NCBI GenBank assembly: GCA_003169835.1 | Contig: PNAI01000032.1 | Coordinates: 62,001 to 126,000, forward strand | DNA length: 64,000 nucleotides | Direction of reading: 5' to 3' | Origin: Hyphomicrobiales bacterium | Lineage (GTDB): Bacteria; Pseudomonadota; Alphaproteobacteria; Rhizobiales; Xanthobacteraceae | In this document: positions 35,058 to 43,246 of the stretch, piece by piece | Numbering within the stretch: the stretch's first letter is position 1 | Layout of the letters: every line of letters begins with the position of its first letter | Notes under the pieces: generated by a model | Told to the model about the DNA's origin: nothing | The model's input: the letters and a program-made list of their open reading frames with translations, nothing else | The model's database searches: none | Translations under genes and position numbers: made by a program

Positions 35058-36047
35058 TTAACTGCCGCAGCAATCCACCGACTCTCCGCTCGCCTTGATG
35101 GGAGCCGCCCATTTCTCGATTTCACTCTTGACGAACTTGCCGAGATATTCGGGTGTGGCGCGATCATTGGGCACTACGACCGCGCCGGCAGTGCCGAGGG
35201 TCGTCTTCACGGCCGGCGTATTCATCGCTTCGACCACCGCGGCGTTGAGCGTCTTCACGATCGCGGGGGGCGTATTCTTCGGCAGCAGGATCGCGCTCCA
35301 AGAATACGCCTCGAGGTTCGCCACGCCCTGCTCCTGCGCGGTCGGCAGATTCGGTAGCGCCGGAGAACGTTTGTTGTCCATCAGCGCGATTCCTTTGACG
35401 GTCCCTGCGTCGACCTGCGGCTTGGCGGAGTTGGCCAGATCGCAGATGAGATCGATACGGCCGCCAAGCAAATCCTGCATGGCCGGGCCGGTGCCGCGGT
35501 AAGCGACGTGCGCGATCTTGGTGCCGAGCACATAGTTGAGCACCACGCATCCAAGATGAGTGGCCGAGCCCAAACCTGCGGAGCCGTAGCTCATCTTGGC
35601 CTGGTTCTCCTTGGCATAGGCGACAAACTCCTTGAGGTTATTCACCGGCAAGTCTTTCTTCACGATCAGCGCGAGCGGCGTCTCGGCGATCAAAGCAACC
35701 GGGGTGAAATCAGTCACCGAATTGTAGAGTGGCTTCTTGTAGAGCGTCTGCCCCTGGGCGTGGGTGCCGACGCTGGCGAGGATGAACGTGTAACCGTCAG
35801 GGGCCGCATCGGCCACGCGCTTGCCGCCGGTCATGCCGCCGGCGCCGCCCACGTTCTCCACGACCACTTGCTGTTTCAGAATCTCGCTCATGCGAGCGGC
35901 AACGACGCGGCCGATCTGGTCCTGCGGGCCGCCAGCGGCGAATGGGATCACCAGCGTGAGCGGCCGACTGGGATAGTCCTGTGCAACGGCACTCCCGGAA
36001 ATCGCAACGATGCCGGCCAGAGCCGCACCCATGACTGACTTGAACAT
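35058..36047 (-). CDS. Bug/TctC-type tripartite tricarboxylate transporter binding protein
   Basis: 329-aa periplasmic binding protein of the Bordetella-uptake-gene family. Signal peptide to 'SGSAVAQ', then 'DYPSRPLTLVIPFAAGGPQD' with the ligand-carboxylate loop, 'NVGGAGGMTGGKRVADAAPD', 'GYTFILASVGTHA', 'KMSYGSAGLGSATHLGCVVL' and 'HVAYRGTGPAMQDLLGGRID'. It ends with an unusual 'ESVDCCGS' tail carrying two adjacent cysteines. TctA/TctB membrane partners are absent nearby. It is divergent from the aspartate dehydrogenase gene, so that enzyme may handle its ligand. Confidence 0.92.
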   Translation of the reverse strand: MFKSVMGAALAGIVAISGSAVAQDYPSRPLTLVIPFAAGGPQDQIGRVVAARMSEILKQQVVVENVGGAGGMTGGKRVADAAPDGYTFILASVGTHAQGQTLYKKPLYNSVTDFTPVALIAETPLALIVKKDLPVNNLKEFVAYAKENQAKMSYGSAGLGSATHLGCVVLNYVLGTKIAHVAYRGTGPAMQDLLGGRIDLICDLANSAKPQVDAGTVKGIALMDNKRSPALPNLPTAQEQGVANLEAYSWSAILLPKNTPPAIVKTLNAAVVEAMNTPAVKTTLGTAGAVVVPNDRATPEYLGKFVKSEIEKWAAPIKASGESVDCCGS

Positions 36048-36159
36048 TGGACTTCTCCTGTTGTCTCAGCGGACACTTGCGCTACAAGAAACTGCGGGTC
36101 AAGCGGCCGCATGACGCACCCTAATGTGCTAATAAACACCAAGGCTTGGAGATTTTATC

Positions 36160-36966
36160 ATGCCGGTGACCCGAATTGCCATCGCAGGTCTCGGCACAAT
36201 TGGACGCGTGCTGGCGCGGCGGTTGACCGACGGAATTCCTGGGCTCACGCTTACTTGTGCTGCCGCTCGCGACGAGGCGAAGGCGCGTGCCTGGCTTAAG
36301 GATCAAAAGATCGACTGCCCACTCGTTGCAGTTGAAGCCTTTCCGCAGCATGCCGACCTGGCGATTGAATGCGCGCCGGCCGCCATGCTGGAGCGCATCT
36401 GCCGGCCGATGCTGGAAGCCGGCAAGCAAGTGATGGTATTGAGTTGCGGCGCGCTCTTGCCGCGACCCGATCTGGTCGAGCTTGCCAAAACGCACGGCGG
36501 GCGCATTCTCGTTCCGACCGGCGCGCTGCTTGGATTGGACGCAGTTGTGGCAGCGGCCGAGGGCACGATCCATTCCGTGCGCATGACCACGCGCAAGCCG
36601 CCGAACGGACTCATGGGTGCACCTTATCTTCTGAAAAATCACATCTCCGTCGAAGGGCTCAATGACGCCAAGCTGGTGTTCAGCGGTACTGCGCGCGAAG
36701 CGGCGGCAGGATTTCCGGCCAATGTGAATGTGGCCGCGGCGCTTTCGCTCGCCGGTATAGGGCCGGACAAAACCATGATCGACATCTGGGCCGACCCCAA
36801 GGTCGAGCGCAACTGCCATTCGATCGAGGTGGATTCCGACTCTGCGCGCTTTACGCTCTCGATCGAGAATATCCCTTCGGAAAATCCCAAGACCGGAAAA
36901 AACGTCGCGCTTTCGGTGATCGCCGCCTTACGCAAGATGCACGCCCCGCTCGCGGTCGGAACGTAA
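36160..36966 (+). CDS. L-aspartate dehydrogenase family protein (NadX-like)
   Basis: 268-aa NAD(P)-dependent enzyme oxidising L-aspartate to iminoaspartate/oxaloacetate, related to NAD synthesis. The Rossmann start is 'TRIAIAGLGTIGRVLARRL', with 'VMVLSCGALLPRPDLVELAK', 'GRILVPTGALLGLDAVVAA' and 'FPANVNVAAALSLAGIGPD' (the family's catalytic region). A divergent Bug protein and a downstream AhpD-fold gene suggest a catabolic operon for an amino or carboxylic acid rather than NAD synthesis; nadA/nadC are not here. Confidence 0.88.
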   Translation: MPVTRIAIAGLGTIGRVLARRLTDGIPGLTLTCAAARDEAKARAWLKDQKIDCPLVAVEAFPQHADLAIECAPAAMLERICRPMLEAGKQVMVLSCGALLPRPDLVELAKTHGGRILVPTGALLGLDAVVAAAEGTIHSVRMTTRKPPNGLMGAPYLLKNHISVEGLNDAKLVFSGTAREAAAGFPANVNVAAALSLAGIGPDKTMIDIWADPKVERNCHSIEVDSDSARFTLSIENIPSENPKTGKNVALSVIAALRKMHAPLAVGT

Positions 36967-37026
36967 TCACGACCGCACGCCGTAAAAACAATTTCTCCCT
37001 CCAACCTGACTTAATTGAGGAAATCC

Positions 37027-37635
37027 ATGCCCGCCAAAAGTTCGTCCACGAAAAAGAGCAAGCAGCCCAGCTATCGTCTCAAAGACATCCCCGACGACCA
37101 AATGACGGAGCCGCAGCGCGCCCTACGCGATGCGATCTTCGCAGGTCCCCGCGGCAAGCGGCCGAAGCTCAATGGACCGTTCGCGATCTGGCTGCATGCG
37201 CCGCAACTCGGCATACTGGCGCAGGCACTCGGCGCGCATTGCCGGTTCAAGACCGCGTTGTCACCGCGGCTTTCGGAAACGGCCATTCTCACCACGGCGC
37301 ACTTTTGGCGCGCGCAATACGAATGGTATGCGCACGCGCCGATGGCGGAACGCGCTGGCGTAAAACCCGCGACCATCCGCGACATCAAGACCGGCCGCGT
37401 GCCGAAGAGCGCGCCCAAGGACGAGCGCGCGCTCTTCGACTTCGTCAAGGAGCTCTACCGCAACCGCCGCGTGAGCGACCGCACCTACGCGCGCGTACAC
37501 AAGATTTTAGGCGACGCGGCCATGGTCGAGTTTGTCGCCATCCTCGGCTATTACGTGTTGATCTCAATGACGCTCAACGTGTTCCGCGCGCAGGTGCCGG
37601 AGGAATCGGAATTGCCATTCCGCGAATCTGTTTGA
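37027..37635 (+). CDS. Carboxymuconolactone decarboxylase family protein
   Basis: 202 aa from the ATG at 37027 (GAGG six bases upstream). A Lys/Ser-rich start precedes the AhpD-like helical domain: 'GPFAIWLHAPQLGILAQALG', 'SPRLSETAILTTAHFWRAQY', 'EWYAHAPMAERAGV', 'LYRNRRVSDRTYARV', 'MVEFVAILGYYVLISMTLNV'. The redox CxxC of AhpD is absent and Tyr/His replace it, so a hydrolase- or decarboxylase-like role is more likely. Follows the aspartate dehydrogenase gene by about 60 bases. Confidence 0.85.
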   Translation: MPAKSSSTKKSKQPSYRLKDIPDDQMTEPQRALRDAIFAGPRGKRPKLNGPFAIWLHAPQLGILAQALGAHCRFKTALSPRLSETAILTTAHFWRAQYEWYAHAPMAERAGVKPATIRDIKTGRVPKSAPKDERALFDFVKELYRNRRVSDRTYARVHKILGDAAMVEFVAILGYYVLISMTLNVFRAQVPEESELPFRESV

Positions 37636-37650
37636 GCGCAAACGAGAGCT

Positions 37651-38121
37651 TCAGTGAGCGTGCCGGTCAGATGCCGGCGCGCCAACCGCTTCGACCACGT
37701 ACTCGACGTCAACCGGCCCGGCCTTCTCGAAGGTGAGCGTGCCTTTGATGCGCTGACCTTTTTCCAGCGGCTCCTTCAAATTCATGAACATGATGTGGTA
37801 CGAGCCGGGCTTGAACTCGACCGTTTCGCCGGGCTTGATTTCGAGGCCTTTGGGCAGCGGACGCATCCGCATCATGCCGTCGCTCATCGCCATCTCGTGG
37901 ATCTCCACGCGCGGGGCGGCACTAAAGGTCGCGCCCGTGAGGCGATCGGGCGCCGTGCCCTTGTTGGTGATTTTGAGATAGCCGCCCGCGACCGCAGCGC
38001 CTTTGGGGGTCGCGCGCGTCCAGGGATGACCGATTTCGAGCGAGCCGACCTTGTAGTCGTGGGAGTGTGCCACGCTCATTGCGAGTGTGAGAACGGCGGT
38101 AACAATAAATGCGCATTTCAT
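37651..38121 (-). CDS. Periplasmic copper chaperone PCu(A)C
   Basis: 156 aa. Signal peptide ending near 'SVAHSH', then the PCuAC domain (DUF461). Copper ligands follow the H(M)x10Mx21HxM pattern: 'EIHEMAMSDGMMRMRPLPKG' and 'FKPGSYHIMFMNLKEPL'. It delivers Cu(I) to the CuA/CuB centres of cytochrome oxidase. The C-terminal His/Asp-rich 'SDRHAH' may add a metal site. The DUF2946 gene upstream on the same strand is also copper-linked. Confidence 0.92.
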   Translation of the reverse strand: MKCAFIVTAVLTLAMSVAHSHDYKVGSLEIGHPWTRATPKGAAVAGGYLKITNKGTAPDRLTGATFSAAPRVEIHEMAMSDGMMRMRPLPKGLEIKPGETVEFKPGSYHIMFMNLKEPLEKGQRIKGTLTFEKAGPVDVEYVVEAVGAPASDRHAH

Positions 38122-38191
38122 GGAATTGCTCCGTTTGATGCGCGCTGGAAACAGCGCGCGAGTTGCCTGATGGACGCGAAGGAATTTCTAG

Positions 38192-38557
38192 TCAGGCGTG
38201 CGGCGGAGCGCGAGGAACTTGCGGGGTCCGAGGCGTTGCGCGGCCAAGCGTCTCGACCGGCGGGGGCAATAAAATCTGGATTTTGGCGGGTGCAACGTTT
38301 GCAACGATGCTGGAACCGGGCGGCGTCCAGCCGCCCATACCGCAGCCGGCCATGAGGCAGTCCGACCCGCAGGGCGCTTGATGCTGGCCGACCGGATGGT
38401 CTGCACCCGATGACATCTGGCAAATAACGGCGCGTGCCGATGCATCGTTCCCTGCCAGAGCAACCGGCGGCGTCAGGCTCATCAGCAGCACATGCAGCGT
38501 AAAAGCGTAGCCCGCCGCCAATGCGAATATTCGTTGGATAAGCCTTCGCCTGATCAT
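38192..38557 (-). CDS. DUF2946-type Cys-rich membrane-anchored protein
   Basis: 121 aa. One N-terminal hydrophobic helix ('IFALAAGYAFTLHVLLMSL') is followed by a Cys/His/Met-rich segment 'CQMSSGADHP...CGSDCLMAGCGM' that looks metal-binding, and a Pro-rich tail. DUF2946-like genes sit beside copper-handling genes in proteobacteria, as here with PCu(A)C 70 bases downstream. Exact function unknown. Confidence 0.72.
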   Translation of the reverse strand: MIRRRLIQRIFALAAGYAFTLHVLLMSLTPPVALAGNDASARAVICQMSSGADHPVGQHQAPCGSDCLMAGCGMGGWTPPGSSIVANVAPAKIQILLPPPVETLGRATPRTPQVPRAPPHA

Positions 38558-38700
38558 GGCCTTTCTATAAGCTCATGAACGATTAACGTCCATGGCGAGA
38601 AGCGGCGACATATTCTGACCATGAGGCCCGCGCATATGTTATGCTTGGCTGCTGCAGTTAGAGCGTAATCAGACGCAAGCGATGCATTTTGGGTAGCGAC

Positions 38701-39018
38701 ATGGCAGAGCAATCCTCCGCCAGTAATCAGGAAGGCCGCGTGCTGAGATTTCGGCCGCGCGGCTCGACGTTTGGCCGCCCGTTGCCTCCTCCGTCGCCGG
38801 TCAAAGACCTCGGCAAATACGAAGGCGATGCGGGGCCGGACGATTATCGTCACCGCATGATCATGAACATCGCCGGACTCGTGGTGGTTGTCTTCCTCAT
38901 GGTCGTGGGCATTTGGATTGCCAACACCATGGCGCAAATGCGCAAGAACCAGGATTGCGTGCTCTCGGGCCGGCGCGGATGCACGCCGGTCGAGGTTCCC
39001 ATCCAGCCGCGCTGGTAA
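38701..39018 (+). CDS. Small single-pass membrane protein, unknown
   Basis: 105 aa from the ATG at 38701. The N-terminal cytosolic part is Ser/Pro/Arg-rich ('RVLRFRPRGSTFGRPLPPPS'), then one transmembrane helix ('IAGLVVVVFLMVVGIWIANT'). A short exported end follows with two cysteines in 'QDCVLSGRRGCTPVEVP'. Similar proteins are seen across Hyphomicrobiales without assigned function. It is divergent from DUF2946 and convergent with rlpA (7 bases apart). Confidence 0.72.
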   Translation: MAEQSSASNQEGRVLRFRPRGSTFGRPLPPPSPVKDLGKYEGDAGPDDYRHRMIMNIAGLVVVVFLMVVGIWIANTMAQMRKNQDCVLSGRRGCTPVEVPIQPRW

Positions 39019-39024
39019 TTTCCG

Positions 39025-39495
39025 TCAGATCGCGCGCGCGACGATACGGGAGTCGCGCCGGCTGTCGAGCACGCGCACCGTTACTTGCGCAAGACCGTCA
39101 AACTTGAGCGCGCGCGCCGCAGCCGGCGTGAGATCGATCACGCGGCCCGCGACGAAGGGGCCGCGATCGTTGATGCGGACCACGATCGAGCGGCCATTCT
39201 CACGGTTCGTTACTTCGACCAGCGTTCCGAACGGCAAGGTTTTGTGAGCCGCCGTCAATACTGCCGGGCGGGAGCGTTCGCCGCTCGCGGTCGGGCCGTT
39301 GCGGAAGCAATAGACCGACGCGAGCCCGGTCTCGAAAAGCGAGGCATACGCAGCCGCTGCCTGCTTGGGCACAGCGGGCTTGCTGGCTTCGGTATTTTTC
39401 TGGGTTGCTACTTCGGCATTTGCCGCACTAACGCCGGCCGCGCCGATGAAAATCAAACTGGCGGCGCAGAGCGCAGCGACAAACTTATTACCCAC
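39025..39495 (-). CDS. RlpA-like septal ring protein / lytic transglycosylase
   Basis: 156 aa. Signal peptide 'AALCAASLIFIGAAGVSAAN', then a double-psi beta-barrel domain with 'GLASVYCFRNGPTASGERSR', 'LTAAHKTLPFGTLVEVTNRE' and 'VVRINDRGPFVAGRVIDLTP', the RlpA signature with catalytic-type His/Asp/Arg. RlpA acts on denuded peptidoglycan at the septum; there is no SPOR domain here. I choose GTG at 39495 because GGGAGGG lies four bases before it; an ATG at 39519 lacks a ribosome site. Confidence 0.87.
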   Translation of the reverse strand: MGNKFVAALCAASLIFIGAAGVSAANAEVATQKNTEASKPAVPKQAAAAYASLFETGLASVYCFRNGPTASGERSRPAVLTAAHKTLPFGTLVEVTNRENGRSIVVRINDRGPFVAGRVIDLTPAAARALKFDGLAQVTVRVLDSRRDSRIVARAI

Positions 39496-39664
39496 TCTAC
39501 CCTCCCCACACTTACGCATTCCCCGCACGACGCAACGCCCCCTATTGGCTCCCTCAATTGAGGCTGCCGTGGGGCAAAGACGCAAACACGCATAGCACGG
39601 GCCAAGTCCGGCTCACCTCAAGTCTGCCTCTGCTCAAATTTCGCTCAAAGGCCGGCTCCGAAAG

Positions 39665-40660
39665 TCAGCTCCACGTTGCAAAGCTCAGGCCCGTGCCGGT
39701 GCCAGCCGGGGTGCGGTAACCCGGCACATATTCGAACCAGTTGAGATCGAGCTGTTCCAGCGCGCCGGCGATTCCCACCCAATTGAGAATTTCCGAACTG
39801 CCGGCGTGCAGCTTGTTCCACGGCAGGCTCTGGAGAAAGCCCGCGTCCTTGTCGGCGAGCGCCTTGAGAATGGCGCGGTCAAGCTCCTCGTCGACCAGGA
39901 AATGGCTCAAGCCACCTGAGGCGAGGATGCCGACGCGGGCGCTGCCGGGAAAACTTTCGACCGCGCGCTTGATGGCTTGTCCAAGCCGATAGCAGCGCTT
40001 CGGCCAAGGGCGGTTGGGTTCGAAATAGGTGTTGAGGAAAATCGGCACCATCGGCACGGGATGTTCGGAATCGAGCACGTGGCGGTGCACGTAAGCCGTG
40101 GCATGCCCCTCGCCCTCGCCTTCGCGCAAGCATTTCGACGCGGCGAGATCGAACTCGGCTTCGGTGAGCGCGTTCAGCAGATGCAGCGCGAGCTTTGCAT
40201 CGACCGGATAGTCGCGCGGCTTTTCCTGCTCGAAGAAAGCGGCGCGGTTTTTGATGTACCAGTCGGGAAAGTGCGAATAGGTGGTGTGCTGGACGTTGGC
40301 ATTGCGGATGGTCTCGCCATAGTAGATCGCGAAGGCCGGCCGGCAGTCCTCCAGATAGCTTTCGTTCTGGTCATCGCCGAGCACAATGAGCGCGTCGAGC
40401 TTTGCCGCGGCCACCGCCTGGCGCAGATGCTTGGCGGCGTCACGCGCCACGTTCTGCCGCGCGACCAGATCTTTTGGCGCGACCATGTGGGCGAGTTTCG
40501 GATCGGCCTTTTCCAGAAGATCGCCGTAGGTGACCGGGTGGCCCTCCTTGTCGCGATGTTTGATGTTGCGGTCGGTCTCGACGAAGCGCTGCAGGGTCTC
40601 GTCGGATGCGAGCAGCATCGGCGTGTGGGAGGTGCCTGCGCCAAATACAATCTTTGCCAT
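39665..40660 (-). CDS. Class III extradiol ring-cleavage dioxygenase (LigB-type)
   Basis: 331-aa non-heme iron dioxygenase of the protocatechuate 4,5-dioxygenase beta / gallate dioxygenase type. 'KIVFGAGTSHTPMLLASDE' holds an iron-ligand His, 'ALIVLGDDQNESY', 'PMVPIFLNTYFEPNRPWPKR', and 'VGILASGGLSHFLVDEELDR' the second conserved His region. No alpha subunit or ring-cleavage pathway genes are adjacent, so the aromatic substrate is unknown. The ATG at 40660 has GGAGG eight bases upstream; the longer open frame crosses a repeat. Confidence 0.88.
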   Translation of the reverse strand: MAKIVFGAGTSHTPMLLASDETLQRFVETDRNIKHRDKEGHPVTYGDLLEKADPKLAHMVAPKDLVARQNVARDAAKHLRQAVAAAKLDALIVLGDDQNESYLEDCRPAFAIYYGETIRNANVQHTTYSHFPDWYIKNRAAFFEQEKPRDYPVDAKLALHLLNALTEAEFDLAASKCLREGEGEGHATAYVHRHVLDSEHPVPMVPIFLNTYFEPNRPWPKRCYRLGQAIKRAVESFPGSARVGILASGGLSHFLVDEELDRAILKALADKDAGFLQSLPWNKLHAGSSEILNWVGIAGALEQLDLNWFEYVPGYRTPAGTGTGLSFATWS

Positions 40661-41277
40661 CGTCACTGCCTCCACGTTTATTTTGAGAAATGTTAGCACG
40701 CAAAACCGACACTCATGCACCCTCTCCCCGTTCACGGGGAGAGGGTGCCGAGCGAACGCAGTGAGCGAGGTGGGAGGGGGGTGACTGATTCCGCACAAAG
40801 CACCCTCTCCCGGGCTCGCGCTTCGCTATCGCTCCGCACGAGCCACCCTCTCCCGCAAGCGGGAGAGGGGAGCGCTGGCCTCGGCCGGTGTATCGATTCG
40901 GCGCCGGACGGGAAGGCGCGCCGTCTGACCGATCGGCCGCGGACGCAGGATGCAAAACTAGGAATAAAATCACGATTTCGCCAATTTGATCGGTATCGTT
41001 TTCGGCGCATCATTCAGGGCTGACCCATGGTTAGGTCCGTCCCCGCCTCCGCCCGTGTTCCCCTAACCACCCCGATTAGGAACAATGCGTGCGTTGCAAG
41101 CATTTTGCGCCGTCGCCGGGGTAACCGTGATCTCGACGCTTCCAGCCTAAGCCTGCAATTTCCCTTGGCATTTTCGGCCCTGCAAGATAAGAGGTCCTGA
41201 TAGGCTGCGCTCGCGGCCGGGGGATTTTGTTTAATCAACACAACCGCCTATAACCGAAATTCGCAAGAGAGTTGCCG
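40661..41277. other. Gene-free region upstream of acpXL
   Basis: About 617 bases between the LigB-type and acpXL genes. The first third holds two palindromic repeats (see the separate entry). The rest, about 40,900-41,277, must carry the acpXL promoter; the last 60 bases are AT-richer. The short open frames on both strands lack ribosome sites and family features. No structured RNA was recognised. Confidence 0.6.
40718..40869. repeat. Two copies of the CCCTCTCCC palindromic repeat
   Basis: First copy: CACCCTCTCCCCG pairs perfectly with CGGGGAGAGGGTG around TTCA (40718-40747). Second: CCCTCTCCCGC pairs with GCGGGAGAGGG around AA (40846-40869). A half-copy (CACCCTCTCCCGGG) begins at 40801. The same family occurs at 14751-14773. 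These are REP-like dispersed repeats. Confidence 0.8.
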
Positions 41278-41559
41278 ATGTCATCGACCTTCGAAACCGT
41301 GGCCAATATCATTGCCGAGACCTGCGACATCCCACGCGACACCATCAAGCCGGAGAGCCACGCGATTGACGACCTCGGCATCGACAGCCTCGATTTCCTC
41401 GACATCGCGTTCGCGATCGACAAGGCTTTCGGCATCAAATTGCCGCTCGAGCAGTGGACCCAGGAAGTCAATGACGGCAAGGCCACGACCGAGCAGTATT
41501 TCGTGCTCAATAATCTTTGCGCCCGCATCGACGGCCTGGTCGCTGCCAAAGGCGCCTGA
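41278..41559 (+). CDS. acpXL: Specialised acyl carrier protein for very-long-chain fatty acid of lipid A
   Basis: 93-aa carrier, longer than the housekeeping AcpP. The phosphopantetheine serine is S37 in '[20 protein letters not shown]', and '[20 protein letters not shown]' is typical of AcpXL. It carries the growing 27-hydroxy-octacosanoate chain that is finally put on lipid A. First gene of a six-gene run in the order known from Rhizobium. The ATG at 41278 is used; a TTG two codons earlier is possible. Confidence 0.94.
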   Translation: MSSTFETVANIIAETCDIPRDTIKPESHAIDDLGIDSLDFLDIAFAIDKAFGIKLPLEQWTQEVNDGKATTEQYFVLNNLCARIDGLVAAKGA

Positions 41560-41573
41560 CCGTCAGAGGGCGT

Positions 41574-42047
41574 ATGCGGATCGAGTATTTCCAACTCATT
41601 GACCGGATCACCGCGCTCAACCTTGCCGACCACACGATCAAAACCGAAGCGCTGGTCCCCACGACAAGCACGATCTTCGAGGGGCATTTTCCCGGCTATC
41701 CGCTGATGCCGGGCGTGCTGCTGATCGAATCCATGGCGCAAACGGCGGGCTGGCTGATCGTCGCGGAGCGGCGCTTTGAAAGCATGCCATTTCTGGCATC
41801 GCTCAAGGAAGTCAAGCTGCGCACTTTCGTCACGCCCGGCTCGCAATTGTCGCTGTCGGCCAATCTCGTGCACGACGGCTCGGGTTTTGCGGTCACCAAG
41901 GCCGAAGGCCGCTTCGAGGACAAGATCATCTGCGACGCGACCATCACGTTCCGCATCATGCCGTTCCCCAACGCGCAGTTCCGCACCAGCATGCAGCAGG
42001 TCGCCGAACGTCTCGCGTTTCCCATGGAGGCGATCGGCAATGGCTGA
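41574..42047 (+). CDS. FabZ-like 3-hydroxyacyl-ACP dehydratase of the AcpXL cluster
   Basis: 157-aa hot-dog-fold dehydratase. 'IFEGHFPGYPLMPGVLLIES' carries the catalytic His and 'IESMAQTAGWL' the acidic partner, as in FabZ. It removes water in each round of chain extension on AcpXL (fabZXL in rhizobia). CAGAGGG precedes the ATG, 14 bases after acpXL. Its end overlaps the next gene by eight bases. Confidence 0.92.
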   Translation: MRIEYFQLIDRITALNLADHTIKTEALVPTTSTIFEGHFPGYPLMPGVLLIESMAQTAGWLIVAERRFESMPFLASLKEVKLRTFVTPGSQLSLSANLVHDGSGFAVTKAEGRFEDKIICDATITFRIMPFPNAQFRTSMQQVAERLAFPMEAIGNG

Positions 42048-43233
42048 GAATGCGCGCGAGGCGTGGATCACCGGCGTCGGCATCGTTTCATGCGTCGGCG
42101 AGGGAGCGGATGCGCACTGGCAGGCGCTCAACGCGGGCCATGCGCAGGCCGACGACAAAATGTTTGCGCCCTATTTCGTGCATGCGATCGCGCCCATCGC
42201 ATTCGACAAGCAGATCCCGAAAAAAGGCGATCAGCGCCAGATGGAGCCGTGGCAGCGTATCGGCACGTATGCCGCCGGGCTGGCGCTCGAATCTGCGGGA
42301 CTCAAAGGCAACGCCGAATTGCTCTCGCACACCGACATGATTGTCGCCGCCGGCGGGGGCGAGCGCGACGTTGCGGTTGACGGCACAATTCTCAGCGGTC
42401 TGCCGAAGGCCGAAAAGCCGGCTTCCTTCCTCAACGAACGGCTGATGAGCGATCTGCGGCCGACGCTGTTTCTGGCGCAGCTTTCCAATCTGCTCGCCGG
42501 CAACATTTCGATCGTTCACGGCGTGACCGGATCGTCGCGCACGTTCATGGGCGAGGAATCCGCGGGGGTCGATGCCGTGCGCATCGCGCTTTCGCGCATC
42601 AGCGCGGGGCAAAGTGACATTGCACTGGTCGGCGGATCGCACAATGGCGAGCGCGCGGATTTGCTCCTGCTCTATGGCTTCGGCGGCTTCAACCTCAAGG
42701 GCAAATTTACGCCGGTCTGGGAACGCGGGCCAAAGGGAGGCTTCGCGCTCGGCTCGCTCGGCGCATTCCTGCTCATCGAGGAACGACGCCACGCTGAGGC
42801 GCGCGGCGCAAAGCCGCTCGCACGGCTCTCCGCCGTCGTTTCAGATCGCTCAAGCCGCCAGCCCGGCCAAGTCACGTCCGGACTTGCAGGCATGTGGCAA
42901 CAGATTGCCGGACGCCTCAAGCCCGGCCGCTGCGCCGTCATCTCGGGTGCGAGCGGCGCGGAACCGGCCACGGGTGAAGAGCGCGCGTTCCTCGCGCAGC
43001 ATCCCGAGGTTGCCGTGCGCGCCAGCGGTACCTATCTTGGTCATGCACTTGAGCCGCAATTTCCGATGAATCTCGCGCTCGCCGCAATCGCGGTCAGTCG
43101 TGGTAAGCTGTTCCCTCCCAACGACCGATCCGGGGTGGAGCGGCCGATGGAAAGCGCGCTCTCCCAGGTGGTCGTCACCGGCGTCGGGCATTGGCGCGGC
43201 GAAGGCCTTGGGCTGGTCGAAGCGGTCGTTTGA
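42040..43233 (+). CDS. FabF-like ketosynthase homologue lacking the catalytic cysteine (fabF2XL position)
   Basis: 397 aa with the thiolase fold: 'AWITGVGIVSCVGEGADAHW' at the start, 'ALSRISAGQSDIALVGGSHN' and 'GGFALGSLGAFLLIEERRHA' in the middle, 'GTYLGHALEPQFPMNLALAA' near the end. Where ketosynthases have TACASG, this protein has 'VHGVTGSSRTFMGEESAG', and the usual NAHGT is replaced by 'SGASGAEPATGEE'. The nucleophilic Cys and one catalytic His are therefore missing. In position and order it matches fabF2XL of the rhizobial cluster. It probably acts as a chain-length-factor-like partner of the next protein. The ATG at 42040 lies inside fabZ. Confidence 0.88.
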   Translation: MAENAREAWITGVGIVSCVGEGADAHWQALNAGHAQADDKMFAPYFVHAIAPIAFDKQIPKKGDQRQMEPWQRIGTYAAGLALESAGLKGNAELLSHTDMIVAAGGGERDVAVDGTILSGLPKAEKPASFLNERLMSDLRPTLFLAQLSNLLAGNISIVHGVTGSSRTFMGEESAGVDAVRIALSRISAGQSDIALVGGSHNGERADLLLLYGFGGFNLKGKFTPVWERGPKGGFALGSLGAFLLIEERRHAEARGAKPLARLSAVVSDRSSRQPGQVTSGLAGMWQQIAGRLKPGRCAVISGASGAEPATGEERAFLAQHPEVAVRASGTYLGHALEPQFPMNLALAAIAVSRGKLFPPNDRSGVERPMESALSQVVVTGVGHWRGEGLGLVEAVV

Positions 43234-43246
43234 AGGAGAAGCCGAG

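Noticed and set aside
41014-41241. 75-codon minus-strand frame upstream of acpXL
   Set aside because: No ribosome site, Arg-rich, no family, and it occupies the likely acpXL promoter.
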